The notes: generated by a model from the letters alone, not told the origin. A stretch of 64,000 nt of DNA from Dysgonomonas sp. BGC7 (GCF_001261735.1 NZ_CVRP01000019.1:1-64000); one strand, 5' to 3'; positions 36,799-44,758 are shown, counted from the first letter of the stretch. Program-made: numbers and translations.

Positions 36799-37905
36799 TC
36801 AGATACTATACTCTTTGAATTCAAGTCCAAAAGTATTAGCTACGGCTTTATAGACAATATCACCTTTTACGATATTCAATCCCTTTCGCAATTCTTTATT
36901 ATCTGCACATGCCTTTGCCCAGCCCGAATTTGCCAATTGGAGAGCATACGGAAGTGTCGCATTAGTAAGAGCCAATGTAGAAGTCATAGGTACAGCTCCC
37001 GGTATATTGGCTACGCAATAATGAACAACATCGTCTACAACATATACAGGATCTAGATGTGTAGTAGGTTTTGATGTTTCGAAGCATCCTCCCTGATCAA
37101 TAGCCACATCAACCAATACTGTTCCAGCTTGCATCAATTTCAACATATCCCGAGTGATTACCTGAGGAGCTTTATCTCCCGCAATCAAAACAGCTCCTAT
37201 TATCAGGTCAGCATCTTTACATAGTTCCGCTACAGTATGAGTGTCCGAATATCGGGTAGTAACATTTGCCGGCATAACATCGCTCAGATAGCGCAAACGA
37301 GGCAAACTTTTGTCCAAGACGGTAACACGTGCTCCCATTCCTGCTGCAATCCATGCAGACTGAGCTCCTACTACTCCGCCCCCTATTATGACCACATGTG
37401 CGGGTTTTACTCCGGGAACACCACCTAGCAGAACACCTTTTCCTAAATGGGGCTTTTCAAGAAAACGAGCACCTTCCTGAATTGCCATACGTCCGGCGAC
37501 TTCACTCATAGGCACAAGTAGAGGTAAGGATCTATCTGACAGCTCCACTGTCTCGTAAGCTATACAGACAGCCTTACTTTTTATCATCGCTTTTGTTAGT
37601 TCTAGGCTAGAGGCAAAATGAAAATAGGTAAATAGGATCTGATCTTTTCTTACCAAATCATATTCCTGTAGTATAGGCTCTTTTACTTTCACAATCATGT
37701 CTGCTATTGCGTATACTTCCTCTATAGACGAAAGTATTCTTGCTCCTGCAGAAACATAGTCTGCATCAGCAAATCCACTTCCTACGCCTGCACTTTCCTG
37801 AACAAACACTTCATGTCCGTTTGCAATCAATTCATGTACACCACCAGGTGTAACAGCTACACGATTTTCGAAGGCCTTTACTTCTTTTGGAATTCCGATT
37901 TTCAT
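36799..37905 (-). CDS. ald: Alanine dehydrogenase
   Basis: An NAD-dependent enzyme that interconverts alanine with pyruvate and ammonia. The 368-residue protein has the family start MKIGIPKEVKAFENRVAVTPGGV, the catalytic region LFTYFHFASS, the nucleotide fold VVIIGGGVVGAQSAWIAAGMGARVTVLD and the C-terminal NIPGAVPMTSTLALTNATLPY. It is full length. A DUF3467 gene precedes it by 30 bp on the same strand, so the two may be co-transcribed. Confidence 0.96.
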   Translation of the reverse strand: MKIGIPKEVKAFENRVAVTPGGVHELIANGHEVFVQESAGVGSGFADADYVSAGARILSSIEEVYAIADMIVKVKEPILQEYDLVRKDQILFTYFHFASSLELTKAMIKSKAVCIAYETVELSDRSLPLLVPMSEVAGRMAIQEGARFLEKPHLGKGVLLGGVPGVKPAHVVIIGGGVVGAQSAWIAAGMGARVTVLDKSLPRLRYLSDVMPANVTTRYSDTHTVAELCKDADLIIGAVLIAGDKAPQVITRDMLKLMQAGTVLVDVAIDQGGCFETSKPTTHLDPVYVVDDVVHYCVANIPGAVPMTSTLALTNATLPYALQLANSGWAKACADNKELRKGLNIVKGDIVYKAVANTFGLEFKEYSI

Positions 37906-37935
37906 AGGGTCTCTATTTAATAGTTAATAAATAAC

Positions 37936-38250
37936 TTAAGCTTCGCCTATAGGTCCATTTATTGGAGGTAGAAAACCTGCCGACTGATCGGCAGAGATAG
38001 ATCCGTTTTGAGATTCGAATCTGTTTATATTTTCATTTAGAGCGTACAATAATCTCTTTGCATGCTCAGGAGTAAGTATTATACGTGATTTAACTTTAGC
38101 CTTGGGTAGTCCGGGTAAAATACGAACAAAATCAATAACAAATTCGGATGATGAATGGGCTATAATAGCTAAATTGGAATAAGTTCCCTGCGCTACGTCT
38201 TCCGGTAATTCTATCTGAATCTGATTTTCTTGTTCATTTCTATTTTCCAT
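37936..38250 (-). CDS. DUF3467-family protein
   Basis: A 104-residue soluble protein from the ATG at 38250; a TTG 14 codons upstream is less likely because homologues start near MENRNEQENQIQIEL. The family core is clear: DVAQGTYSNLAIIAHSSSEFVIDFVRILPGLPKAKVKSRIILTPEHAKRLL, here cut in pieces. Function unknown; in Bacteroidetes it is often beside RNA polymerase or housekeeping genes. It lies 30 bp upstream of ald. Confidence 0.85.
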   Translation of the reverse strand: MENRNEQENQIQIELPEDVAQGTYSNLAIIAHSSSEFVIDFVRILPGLPKAKVKSRIILTPEHAKRLLYALNENINRFESQNGSISADQSAGFLPPINGPIGEA

Positions 38251-38395
38251 AAATAATTTTGATTTTGGTTTTACTGTTATTTCCTTTTCCAATTTCTAAT
38301 ACTAAGACTACATTTACACAAAGGAAGATAATTATCGTAAGACTTCAAAGTATTACATATATATTTTATAACACAATTATACAATTTTTCAGAAC

Positions 38396-38821
38396 CTAAG
38401 ACACATTTACCTTTTCTTCCTGCTCCCCTATATTATCTATACTTAAAGCAACTACCGCAGCCCGTTTTTTTCTTTTTCTCAGCACTATGATTTGAGATAT
38501 AGTACCTATTACCCCCAGTCCAATCATTACAAAACGCATTGTACCATAATCAAAAACATAAAAGGCTGTAAAACAAATCATACACCACATAAAAGATATG
38601 GAAAAGATCAGACCCTTGACACTAAAACCGTCATTAACCCGCCTGATATATTTTCCGGTAATTTTATTGTCTAATAGCTTTTGATGCAGAAAGGGAGATC
38701 CTTTTGCAAATAAGACTCCTGTAAGCAAAATAAACGGAGTTGTAGGTAAGCCCGGAGTAACTATACCGAGTAGTCCCAGACCTAATGAAATTAAACCTAA
38801 TATTATATATAAATATCTCAT
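38396..38821 (-). CDS. DUF454/YbaN-family inner-membrane protein
   Basis: A 141-residue protein from the ATG at 38821, with four hydrophobic segments. Family signatures are LGLLGIVTPGLPTTPFILL near the N-terminus and the basic tail after the last helix (VLRKRKKR). Function unknown. A longer frame opens upstream at 38863 with a non-ATG start and is not favoured. Confidence 0.8.
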   Translation of the reverse strand: MRYLYIILGLISLGLGLLGIVTPGLPTTPFILLTGVLFAKGSPFLHQKLLDNKITGKYIRRVNDGFSVKGLIFSISFMWCMICFTAFYVFDYGTMRFVMIGLGVIGTISQIIVLRKRKKRAAVVALSIDNIGEQEEKVNVS

Positions 38822-39093
38822 TATTGTGTGTGCGTGCCTTGAAACCAATAGCATTAATAACAAAGGAAAGAAAAAAAACAGACATAAAATAGTAATAGTC
38901 CCATTTTAATATAAATAAAGTGGTAAATAGCGCCAACTAACAAAATAAAGCAAAAACAGGCAGTCATCACAAGGTTACTATGAGAATAAAAGCTAGACAC
39001 ACAAATAAGAATCAACCACCTAATAATAAACAAATTACACAAATAAAGAATAAAAAAAGCGACATCAAAAGAATAGTTTTAACAAAAATGTAT

Positions 39094-39101
39094 TATCTTT
39101 G
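39094..39101 (+). promoter_or_regulatory. -7 promoter box of the thioredoxin-fold gene
   Basis: TATCTTTG matches TAnnTTTG and stands 129 bp upstream of the ATG, giving an unusually long leader for this genome. Confidence 0.6.
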
Positions 39102-39107
39102 TGCCCG

Positions 39108-39230
39108 AAATGCAAAATATTGAACACCTAAGCGTAGGATTCAAGTTTTGTTCCCAAAAGTTGGGAGGGTCTTTTTCTTTTCTGTGAGGAAGCGAGAATA
39201 AGACTTTAGTGGTAACCTAATGATTATTTT
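39108..39230 (+). promoter_or_regulatory. Structured 5' leader, possible attenuator
   Basis: Two hairpins are visible. The first has CCTA/TAGG arms around AGCG (39127-39138), extended by outer GAA/TTC. The second has TTCCCAA/TTGGGAG arms (39151-39167), followed after a few bases by a T-rich run (39171-39182), so it resembles an intrinsic terminator inside the leader. A further 45 bases lead to the start codon. This layout fits an attenuator or an RNA element, but no known class is recognised. Confidence 0.4.
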
Positions 39231-39737
39231 ATGAAGTATTTGAAGTACGCCTTGATTATGGGGGTAGCTCTTATAAGCTTATCGTCCAATACATCAAGAA
39301 CTTCTAGGCTTTCGGAAGGTATTTATCCGGGAAACCTGTTACCTGATATTAAAAATTTAGAAAACGTATCAGGAACAAAAATGAATTTATCAGATCTGAG
39401 AGGTCAAAAAGTATTGATAAATTTCTGGGCTGCTTATGATGCCTATTCACACAAAGAAAATGTGTTATTCTCTCATATCATAGAGAACAAGCAGTATCCT
39501 TTACAAATGGTATCAGTATCTTTTGACAAGAGTGAATCGGTATATGAAAGAACCTTGGCCATGGATAAAATTGATAAAGAGTATCAGTTTTTGGCAAAAG
39601 ACAATATTTCGTCCGACCTATTCAACCTTTACCAATTGGATAGAGGGTTTAAAAACTATTTACTCGATGAAAATGGAGTAATTATAGCAATGAACCTTAG
39701 CCCTAAGGACTTGGATTTACTAATGAAAAAGAATTAA
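39231..39737 (+). CDS. Thioredoxin-fold protein lacking the CxxC motif
   Basis: A 168-residue protein with an N-terminal signal or anchor and a TlpA/AhpC-like fold: LPDIKNLENVSGTKMNLSDLRGQKVLINFWAAYDAYSHKEN in pieces, then MVSVSFDKSESVYER. Where redox enzymes have WCxxC, this protein has WAAYDAYSH and no cysteine at all, so it cannot be a disulfide reductase. It may be a chaperone or binding protein that uses the fold only. The long leader with hairpins suggests special control. It is transcribed alone and ended by a hairpin. Confidence 0.75.
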   Translation: MKYLKYALIMGVALISLSSNTSRTSRLSEGIYPGNLLPDIKNLENVSGTKMNLSDLRGQKVLINFWAAYDAYSHKENVLFSHIIENKQYPLQMVSVSFDKSESVYERTLAMDKIDKEYQFLAKDNISSDLFNLYQLDRGFKNYLLDENGVIIAMNLSPKDLDLLMKKN

Positions 39738-39752
39738 CTATTTTACTTTTAT

Positions 39753-39787
39753 TAAAGCGTTTCATTTCTTGTAAATGAGGCGCTTTA
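39753..39787 (+). terminator. Terminator of the thioredoxin-fold gene
   Basis: A 15-bp stem with two G-T pairs (39753-39767 with 39773-39787) followed by TTCTTTTTT. Confidence 0.75.
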
Positions 39788-39833
39788 TTCTTTTTTAGGA
39801 GTTATGGCATAGTTATTGTTTTTGATTAGTCAG

Positions 39834-39841
39834 TATATTTG
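39834..39841 (+). promoter_or_regulatory. -7 promoter box of the EcsC gene
   Basis: TATATTTG matches TAnnTTTG. It lies only 6 bp before an ATG at 39848 and 18 bp before the ATG at 39860; the second is therefore the more likely start. Confidence 0.5.
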
Positions 39842-39859
39842 TAGTTAATGCTTTTTATT

Positions 39860-40480
39860 ATGTCAAGAAACAAACAGAACATACAAGACAATAAGAGTTT
39901 AATTTCTAAAACATTGAATTGGGCTTACTCGAAGGCCATAGTAGGATTTACAGGCATAGATTCAGCATACGATCTTGGTAATAGCTACCTCAGTCAGGAA
40001 GGTACACTAGAGCAGCAAGTAGATTCGTTAATAAAGTGGCAGGTGGCAAAGGCAGCGACCAGTGGTTTTGTTACAGGTCTGGGCGGTGTTATGATTATGC
40101 CTCTCACTGTACCTGCCAATATAGCAAGTGTGATATATGTTCAAATACGCATGATTACTGCAATAGCTTACATGGGAGGACATGACATACACGACGACAG
40201 AGTAAAATCTTTGGTCTACATATCCATGGCAGGCAACGGAGCCAAAGAATTACTTAAAGACATGAGTGTAAAAGCAGGAGAAAAACTCATGACAAAAACA
40301 ATAGAAAAAGTAAGTGCAAAACTTGCTGCAAAAATAGGAGAAAAGGGTGTTGCTAATCTGGGCAAAGCTGTCCCATTAGTAGGAGGTGTGGTAGGAGGCT
40401 CTTTTGATGCTGTAACAACACGTACTGTAGGCAAGGTAGCAAAAAGTATATTTATTACCTCTGACAAAAAAAGCAGATAA
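39860..40480 (+). CDS. EcsC-family protein
   Basis: A 206-residue protein with alternating hydrophobic and Gly/Ala-rich segments, resembling the EcsC family: KWQVAKAATSGFVTGLGGVMIMPLTVPANI and the C-terminal GKAVPLVGGVVGGSFDAVTTRTVGKVAK. EcsC of Bacillus accompanies an ABC transporter, but most homologues, like this one, stand alone and have no known role. Probably membrane-associated. The stop codon lies inside the arm of the terminator hairpin. Confidence 0.78.
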   Translation: MSRNKQNIQDNKSLISKTLNWAYSKAIVGFTGIDSAYDLGNSYLSQEGTLEQQVDSLIKWQVAKAATSGFVTGLGGVMIMPLTVPANIASVIYVQIRMITAIAYMGGHDIHDDRVKSLVYISMAGNGAKELLKDMSVKAGEKLMTKTIEKVSAKLAAKIGEKGVANLGKAVPLVGGVVGGSFDAVTTRTVGKVAKSIFITSDKKSR

Positions 40481-40502
40481 TCCGTAATAGATTATCTGCT
40501 TT
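40470..40502. terminator. Terminator between EcsC and the superoxide dismutase gene
   Basis: A perfect 13-bp stem (40470-40482 with 40490-40502). The genes converge here, and both flanks can give a U-run (A-run on the left, TTT on the right). Confidence 0.7.
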
Positions 40503-40525
40503 CATACTTTATGACTAATTATTTC

Positions 40526-41209
40526 TTAGTAGCGTGCAGCAACTGCATCCCAGTCTATTATTTTCCACAATTCAGCCAAGTGATCAGCACGACGATTTTG
40601 GTAATCAAGATAATAAGCATGTTCCCAAACATCAAATCCAAGAAGAGGAGTTAAGTCTTTAGTAATAGGATTACCGGCATTTGGTTCTTTTACTATTTCA
40701 AGTTTTCCGCTTTTATCTTTAGCCAACCATACCCAGCCAGATCCAAATACAGCAGTGCCTGCTGCCACAAACTCTTTCTTAAAATTATCGAATGAGCCCC
40801 ATTGTGCATTGATAGCATCAGCTAATTTTCCTTTAGGTTCTCCACCACCATTAGGGCTGAAAGAAAGAAAATATATATTATGATTCAGAGTCTGACCTGC
40901 ATTATTAAAGATTGCTCCATCGCTTTCTTTTACGATAGTTTCCAAATCTGCATTCTCAAATTTAGTTCCCTGAATCAGATTATTCAAATTAGTAATATAG
41001 GTTTGCAAATGTTTTCCATAATGCAATTCTATTGTTTGTTGTCCTATAACCGGTTCTAACGCGTTAGTTGCATATGGCAACTTTGGTAATTCAAATTTCA
41101 TAGCTTTTGTTTTTTGTTGATTGTTATTATTATTTATATTTTGTGCCTCTACCACATTGAAAACGAATGCCGTCAGAAGCATTATATATGTCAAAGAAAG
41201 TTTCTTCAT
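40526..41209 (-). CDS. Fe/Mn superoxide dismutase with an export signal
   Basis: A 227-residue superoxide dismutase. Metal-ligand regions are present: HYGKHLQTYI, TLNHNIYFLS, GSGWVWLAKD and DVWEHAYYLDYQNRR. Ahead of the family start (MKFELPKLPYATNALEPV, here an internal Met) are about 36 extra residues that form a signal peptide (MKKLSLTYIMLLTAFVFNVVEA, cut here before Gln23) plus an Asn/Gln-rich linker. The start at 41209 is fixed by a -7 box between it and a longer frame. An exported enzyme would protect the periplasm or surface. The internal Met at 41101 could give a cytosolic form. Confidence 0.9.
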   Translation of the reverse strand: MKKLSLTYIMLLTAFVFNVVEAQNINNNNNQQKTKAMKFELPKLPYATNALEPVIGQQTIELHYGKHLQTYITNLNNLIQGTKFENADLETIVKESDGAIFNNAGQTLNHNIYFLSFSPNGGGEPKGKLADAINAQWGSFDNFKKEFVAAGTAVFGSGWVWLAKDKSGKLEIVKEPNAGNPITKDLTPLLGFDVWEHAYYLDYQNRRADHLAELWKIIDWDAVAARY

Positions 41210-41235
41210 GATTCTATTATTTTTATCAGTTGTTA

Positions 41236-41243
41236 CAAATTTA
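41236..41243 (-). promoter_or_regulatory. -7 promoter box of the superoxide dismutase gene
   Basis: TAAATTTG on the minus strand matches TAnnTTTG, 26 bp upstream of the ATG at 41209. It excludes the frame extension to 41281. Confidence 0.55.
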
Positions 41244-41407
41244 ACAATATTAATTTGATTATTGTTTACAAAGTACTTCATAATTTACATAAATTAATCT
41301 TAAGACATTATTGTCAAAATCTATAACCATTGCACATCAAATAAATACAACTTATTTCTTTTTATTACTTGATTAAGAAAACACTAAAGCTATTCTAATT
41401 TTATTAT

Positions 41408-41415
41408 TACTTTTG
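41408..41415 (+). promoter_or_regulatory. -7 promoter box of the LuxR-type regulator
   Basis: TACTTTTG matches TAnnTTTG and ends 23 bp before the ATG at 41439. Confidence 0.55.
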
Positions 41416-41438
41416 TTGTAAATTTAGAAACAGAGCCA

Positions 41439-42317
41439 ATGTTATTTTTAGATGCATCTTCAATCCTATCTGAAGTAATAGAAGAAAACCACCAATTGAT
41501 ACCGGTTGTAAACCGTTTTGGAGTAAAACTCGGACTGGGAGATAAAACAATTGGCGACATTTGTCACTCTGCAAATATAAATACAGACTTTTTTCTGGCT
41601 ATATTAAACACTTTTCTGAACGAGGACTACTTTCCCGAGCGAAAGCTACAAAAGTTCGATCTTGAATTGGTTCTCAAATACATTAAACAAACAGACGTTT
41701 ATTTGATTCATGGGCAGTTGCACAACCTGGAAAAGCATATGAATGCTTTCTTATCTATGAGCGACCCCAACAACGCTCAATTGAAGTTAATAGGTAAACT
41801 ATTTTCCGACTTTAAGAAAGAACTGCTCGGTCTTATTGAACAGGGAATGGTAAAAGGAGACACTCCTTTGGCACTCTTAACAGACCTGAAAAGCATTATC
41901 ATAAAGCATATATCAGGAAATTTCAATGAGAACATGTGCTATGCTGTAATCTTTACCTTAGACAGCTTTCAGAAAGACCTGGAAAAGCACAACCGTATAA
42001 GAGAAAAGATATTGAAACCAATGCTTGACGAGCTCGACGAATCCAGCATCGAAGATCTGCAAGAGCTGATTGCCGCCAGCCATTCGGTAAAGGAAAACAA
42101 AGGTCATTCTCTCTCGCAACGCGAACTGGATGTTCTTCGCTTAATAGCTTTAGGCATGTTGAACAAGGAAGTAGCAGACAAACTCAATATAAGCTTAAAC
42201 ACTGTTTTATCTCACAGGAAGAACATAACTGCAAAACTGGGGATAAAGACTGTATCGGGACTCATTTTTTATTGTATAACACACGGCCACATATCAGCTG
42301 ACGAAATAGAACTATAA
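41439..42317 (+). CDS. LuxR-type regulator with a RIC/hemerythrin-like N-terminus
   Basis: A 292-residue cytosolic regulator. The C-terminus (about 224-285) is a LuxR helix-turn-helix: SLSQRELDVLRLIALGMLNKEVADKLNISLNTVLSHRKNI. The N-terminus (about 8-66) resembles the ScdA/DUF542 domain of the iron-sulfur repair protein RIC (YtfE), but the CCGG cysteines are replaced by LGLG. The middle keeps hemerythrin-like positions: His91 and His95 in LIHGQLHNLEKH and His184 in LEKHNRIREKILKP. It could sense oxygen, NO or iron. It is translationally coupled to a small membrane protein (ATAATG). Confidence 0.8.
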   Translation: MLFLDASSILSEVIEENHQLIPVVNRFGVKLGLGDKTIGDICHSANINTDFFLAILNTFLNEDYFPERKLQKFDLELVLKYIKQTDVYLIHGQLHNLEKHMNAFLSMSDPNNAQLKLIGKLFSDFKKELLGLIEQGMVKGDTPLALLTDLKSIIIKHISGNFNENMCYAVIFTLDSFQKDLEKHNRIREKILKPMLDELDESSIEDLQELIAASHSVKENKGHSLSQRELDVLRLIALGMLNKEVADKLNISLNTVLSHRKNITAKLGIKTVSGLIFYCITHGHISADEIEL

Positions 42318-42808
42318 TGGAAAAAATAAACAGATACATCTCTTTCGAAATACTCTTTGCTATATTATTCATCATTGCTTTTTTTCTACCTTGGCTCGAT
42401 TGGGGTATGATAAAAATTGTGGGATGGGACATCCCCGATATACAAAAGAAGATAACGAAAGTCTCTAACTTTTTTTCGCGCAACAAAGAGTCTGTATATA
42501 CCACCTATATTGTATATCTGATACCGATATTAAGCTTGATTGTATTTTCCACATGGTTAGCTCTGAAAAAGAAAACAGCCCGTGCTCTTTTAATGACAAC
42601 GGGAATTCTTGCTTTTATCGTTTCTCTTAACTTATTCTACAAACTACCCAAAGCCGGCAGTGGCGTTTACTTACTGTGCGGAACTTCGATATTATCTATC
42701 GTATACCTTATTTTTATCTACCGTCGCAACAGAAAGAAAAAAGAAGAAATGTTGACTGAAATCCCTGATAGAATTGAAGAAGAACTAGACAATAAAATAG
42801 AATCTTAG
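42317..42808 (+). CDS. Four-helix membrane protein of unknown function
   Basis: A 163-residue protein with four predicted helices (about 9-27, 55-79, 89-106 and 114-134) and a highly charged C-terminal tail (RRNRKKKEEM...IEEELDN). No family is recognised. Its start overlaps the stop of the LuxR-type regulator by one base, so the two are made together and may form a sensing pair. Its last codons overlap the convergent metallophosphoesterase by 4 bp. Confidence 0.7.
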   Translation: MEKINRYISFEILFAILFIIAFFLPWLDWGMIKIVGWDIPDIQKKITKVSNFFSRNKESVYTTYIVYLIPILSLIVFSTWLALKKKTARALLMTTGILAFIVSLNLFYKLPKAGSGVYLLCGTSILSIVYLIFIYRRNRKKKEEMLTEIPDRIEEELDNKIES

Positions 42809-43653
42809 TCCCGCTTCAAAGTGATTTCTACAATCTCAGGCCACGCAAAGAAACGAAGAGGGAAGCCTCCCATACCTACGCCTGATGTAACATAGAGACG
42901 AGTATTACCTCTTTCTTTCCACCCATAGCGGTATTTCATTCCTGTTTGCATAAACTTGGCATGACCTGTACTTGGCATGATGGGAGCCCACAAACCAAAC
43001 AAAGTAACCTGCCCGGCATGAGTATGTCCCGAAAGCATCAGGTCTACCTTATCAGTTTCCAAAATCTCAAGATAGTCAGGATTGTGAGACAAAAGAATAC
43101 AAAAATCCGAAACCTTAACATCATCAATCGTATTTTCGGGCAATTGTACATCTGTCCAAAAATCACCCACTCCACCAATCTTGATACTATCATTACCTTC
43201 TTTTATCCAATAAGAACGATTATCTGAAACATTAAAACCACAGTCTACCAATCCTTGCTGTATAATATCAGCATCTTCCCAGTGATCATGATTACCAAGC
43301 ACGGAATATACCCCATACGTACTCTTTAACTGTTTCAATCCTTCAAAAAAAAGTCTTGTATAAGCTGAATCTTTCAACACATAATCGCCACCCAACACTA
43401 CAATATCAGGCTCACACTGATTGATGCGTTCAACCATTTCGGCTAGATTCTCCTTATTAAAATATCGGTTGAAGTGGATATCGGATACAAAGACTATTTT
43501 TTTGCCATCAAATGACTCAGGTATATCTTTGTGAGAGAATGACATTTTCTTCAACTGCACATTCCGGGCTTCGAAGTAAGCATACCCCAAGCAAAGACAT
43601 GGCAACAGAAGACACAAAGCCAGAATAATCGACAATCTCTTTTTCCAATTCAT
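42805..43653 (-). CDS. Membrane-anchored metallophosphoesterase
   Basis: A 282-residue protein with one N-terminal helix and a calcineurin-like domain with all metal motifs: FVSDIHF, GGDYV, LGNHDHW, LSHNPD and LMLSGHTHAGQ. It resembles the YaeI/YkuE type, which acts on lipid-linked phosphate such as UDP-diacylglucosamine-like substrates or phosphodiesters; the substrate is not proven. It starts inside the end of the pyrophosphatase gene (4-bp overlap), so they form one operon. Confidence 0.88.
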   Translation of the reverse strand: MNWKKRLSIILALCLLLPCLCLGYAYFEARNVQLKKMSFSHKDIPESFDGKKIVFVSDIHFNRYFNKENLAEMVERINQCEPDIVVLGGDYVLKDSAYTRLFFEGLKQLKSTYGVYSVLGNHDHWEDADIIQQGLVDCGFNVSDNRSYWIKEGNDSIKIGGVGDFWTDVQLPENTIDDVKVSDFCILLSHNPDYLEILETDKVDLMLSGHTHAGQVTLFGLWAPIMPSTGHAKFMQTGMKYRYGWKERGNTRLYVTSGVGMGGFPLRFFAWPEIVEITLKRD

Positions 43654-44270
43654 TTATCCCTGTATTCGGCATCATAATCTTCTATGGCCCTCTTTATTAC
43701 TTCATAAGCTGTATCTACACCGTATGTATGGGTAAGGATACAACGTGGCGACTGATCGCCCGGAAGATCTTTATATGTAGTAAAATAATGCTTCAAGCGA
43801 TCAATAACCATACACGGAACATCATTAATATCTTTATAAGAGCCATATATAGCATCATTTTCAAGAACAGCGATCAATTTATCATCAGCTTTATTATGAT
43901 CTAGCAATCTGAACCCGCCAATAGGACGAGCTTTTACAATAATATCTCCATGTGTGATATCCTTTTCTGTCAGCACACAAATATCCACAGGATCATTATC
44001 CCCTTCAATATCGTTCCTATTCAGTGCCTTATTAGTAACTTCAGCTACGCGGTCGGCACTATAGGTCTGCGGGATAAAACCATAGAGAGCAGGTATTATA
44101 TTAGAATATTTTTGAGGTCGGTCGATACTTAAATATCCGGTTTCCTTATCCACTTCATACTTTACAGTATCGGTCGGTACAATTTCTATAAAACAAGTAA
44201 CAACTTCCGGCGCACTATCGCCAACACTGATCCCATGCCATGGATGAGCCTTAAACTTATGATTATTCAT
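43650..44270 (-). CDS. ppa: Family I inorganic pyrophosphatase
   Basis: This enzyme hydrolyses pyrophosphate from biosynthetic reactions. The 206-residue protein has the family signature GDNDPVDICVLTE (the D-x-D-P-x-D metal site), preceded by YGFIPQTY and DRPQKYSNIIPALYGF. It is longer than E. coli Ppa (175 residues), mainly at the N-terminus (HPWHGISVGD) and in the C-terminal helix. The first gene of the ppa-metallophosphoesterase operon. Its upstream region carries two copies of the dispersed repeat. Confidence 0.93.
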   Translation of the reverse strand: MNNHKFKAHPWHGISVGDSAPEVVTCFIEIVPTDTVKYEVDKETGYLSIDRPQKYSNIIPALYGFIPQTYSADRVAEVTNKALNRNDIEGDNDPVDICVLTEKDITHGDIIVKARPIGGFRLLDHNKADDKLIAVLENDAIYGSYKDINDVPCMVIDRLKHYFTTYKDLPGDQSPRCILTHTYGVDTAYEVIKRAIEDYDAEYRDK

Positions 44271-44361
44271 TCTTATATTTATGGTTTTTATCTATTACTA
44301 ATACTAATCAGTCGTTGATTTCGGTGTGCAACAACTGTTTGGCGAGTTTCTGTAAAATATG

Positions 44362-44416
44362 ATTTTAACTAAAACCTGACAAAGTTATACCTTTTTTTCT
44401 ATTTTCTGCAATCACC
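44362..44416 (+). repeat. Dispersed intergenic repeat, copy 2
   Basis: It has the core TAACTAAAACCTGACAAAG, and 38 bp from the element start the block TATTTTCTGCAATCACC. It matches copy 3 at both blocks with identical spacing. The core lies about 92 bp upstream of the ppa start. Confidence 0.8.
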
Positions 44417-44506
44417 CTTTTTCGCTCTTCAGATTCCATTCATTGGTTTTAATATATAAATTAAAGAACTTCTGCCACTCCTTAATTATTCTATTAAGTA
44501 AAGTCA

Positions 44507-44561
44507 ATTTTAACTAAAACCTGACAAAGGTGTACAGTTTCACCTATTTTCTACAATCGCC
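44507..44561 (+). repeat. Dispersed intergenic repeat, copy 3
   Basis: The same core as copies 1 and 2, then TATTTTCTACAATCGCC at the same distance as in copy 2. It lies in direct orientation 145 bp downstream of copy 2. Confidence 0.8.
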
Positions 44562-44725
44562 AGACATTCTCTTTCGCCTTCCGACCTCTGCTTTATAGAT
44601 AAAGTTTTACCACCTCGAGAAAAAACTATTATCCAATAAAAAAACAGAGTTCCAAGAGCTAATTATCTAAAAAAATAATGTCTTTATATATTGAGAAACA
44701 AGCGTATTTATCATTTACTTTTAAT

Positions 44726-44733
44726 TATCTTTG
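44726..44733 (+). promoter_or_regulatory. -7 promoter box of the dCMP deaminase gene
   Basis: TATCTTTG matches TAnnTTTG and ends 25 bp before the GTG at 44759. It shows that the longer frame from 44678 is not used. Confidence 0.6.
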
Positions 44734-44758
44734 CAATGCCAATTTTAATATAAAAAAA

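Larger units (their letters stand above)
38822..39230. other. Intergenic region with a structured leader
   Basis: About 410 bp between the DUF454 gene (leftward) and the thioredoxin-fold gene. The left 270 bp are AT-rich with only spurious hydrophobic frames lacking ATG starts. The right part holds a -7 box and a leader that can fold (separate entries). Confidence 0.5.
44271..44758. other. Divergent intergenic region with two repeat copies
   Basis: About 490 bp between ppa and the dCMP deaminase gene. It holds two direct copies of the dispersed repeat (145 bp apart), AT-rich filler, and the -7 box of the deaminase gene. No other gene is visible. Confidence 0.6.

Noticed and set aside
38854-39042. 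Hydrophobic 62-codon minus-strand frame next to the DUF454 gene
   Set aside because: It opens with TTG, has no promoter box or ribosome-site support, and its hydrophobicity is what AT-rich DNA gives by chance.
44678-44758. Longer N-terminus for the dCMP deaminase
   Set aside because: A perfect -7 box falls within it, and homologue-like sequence begins only at the GTG at 44759.
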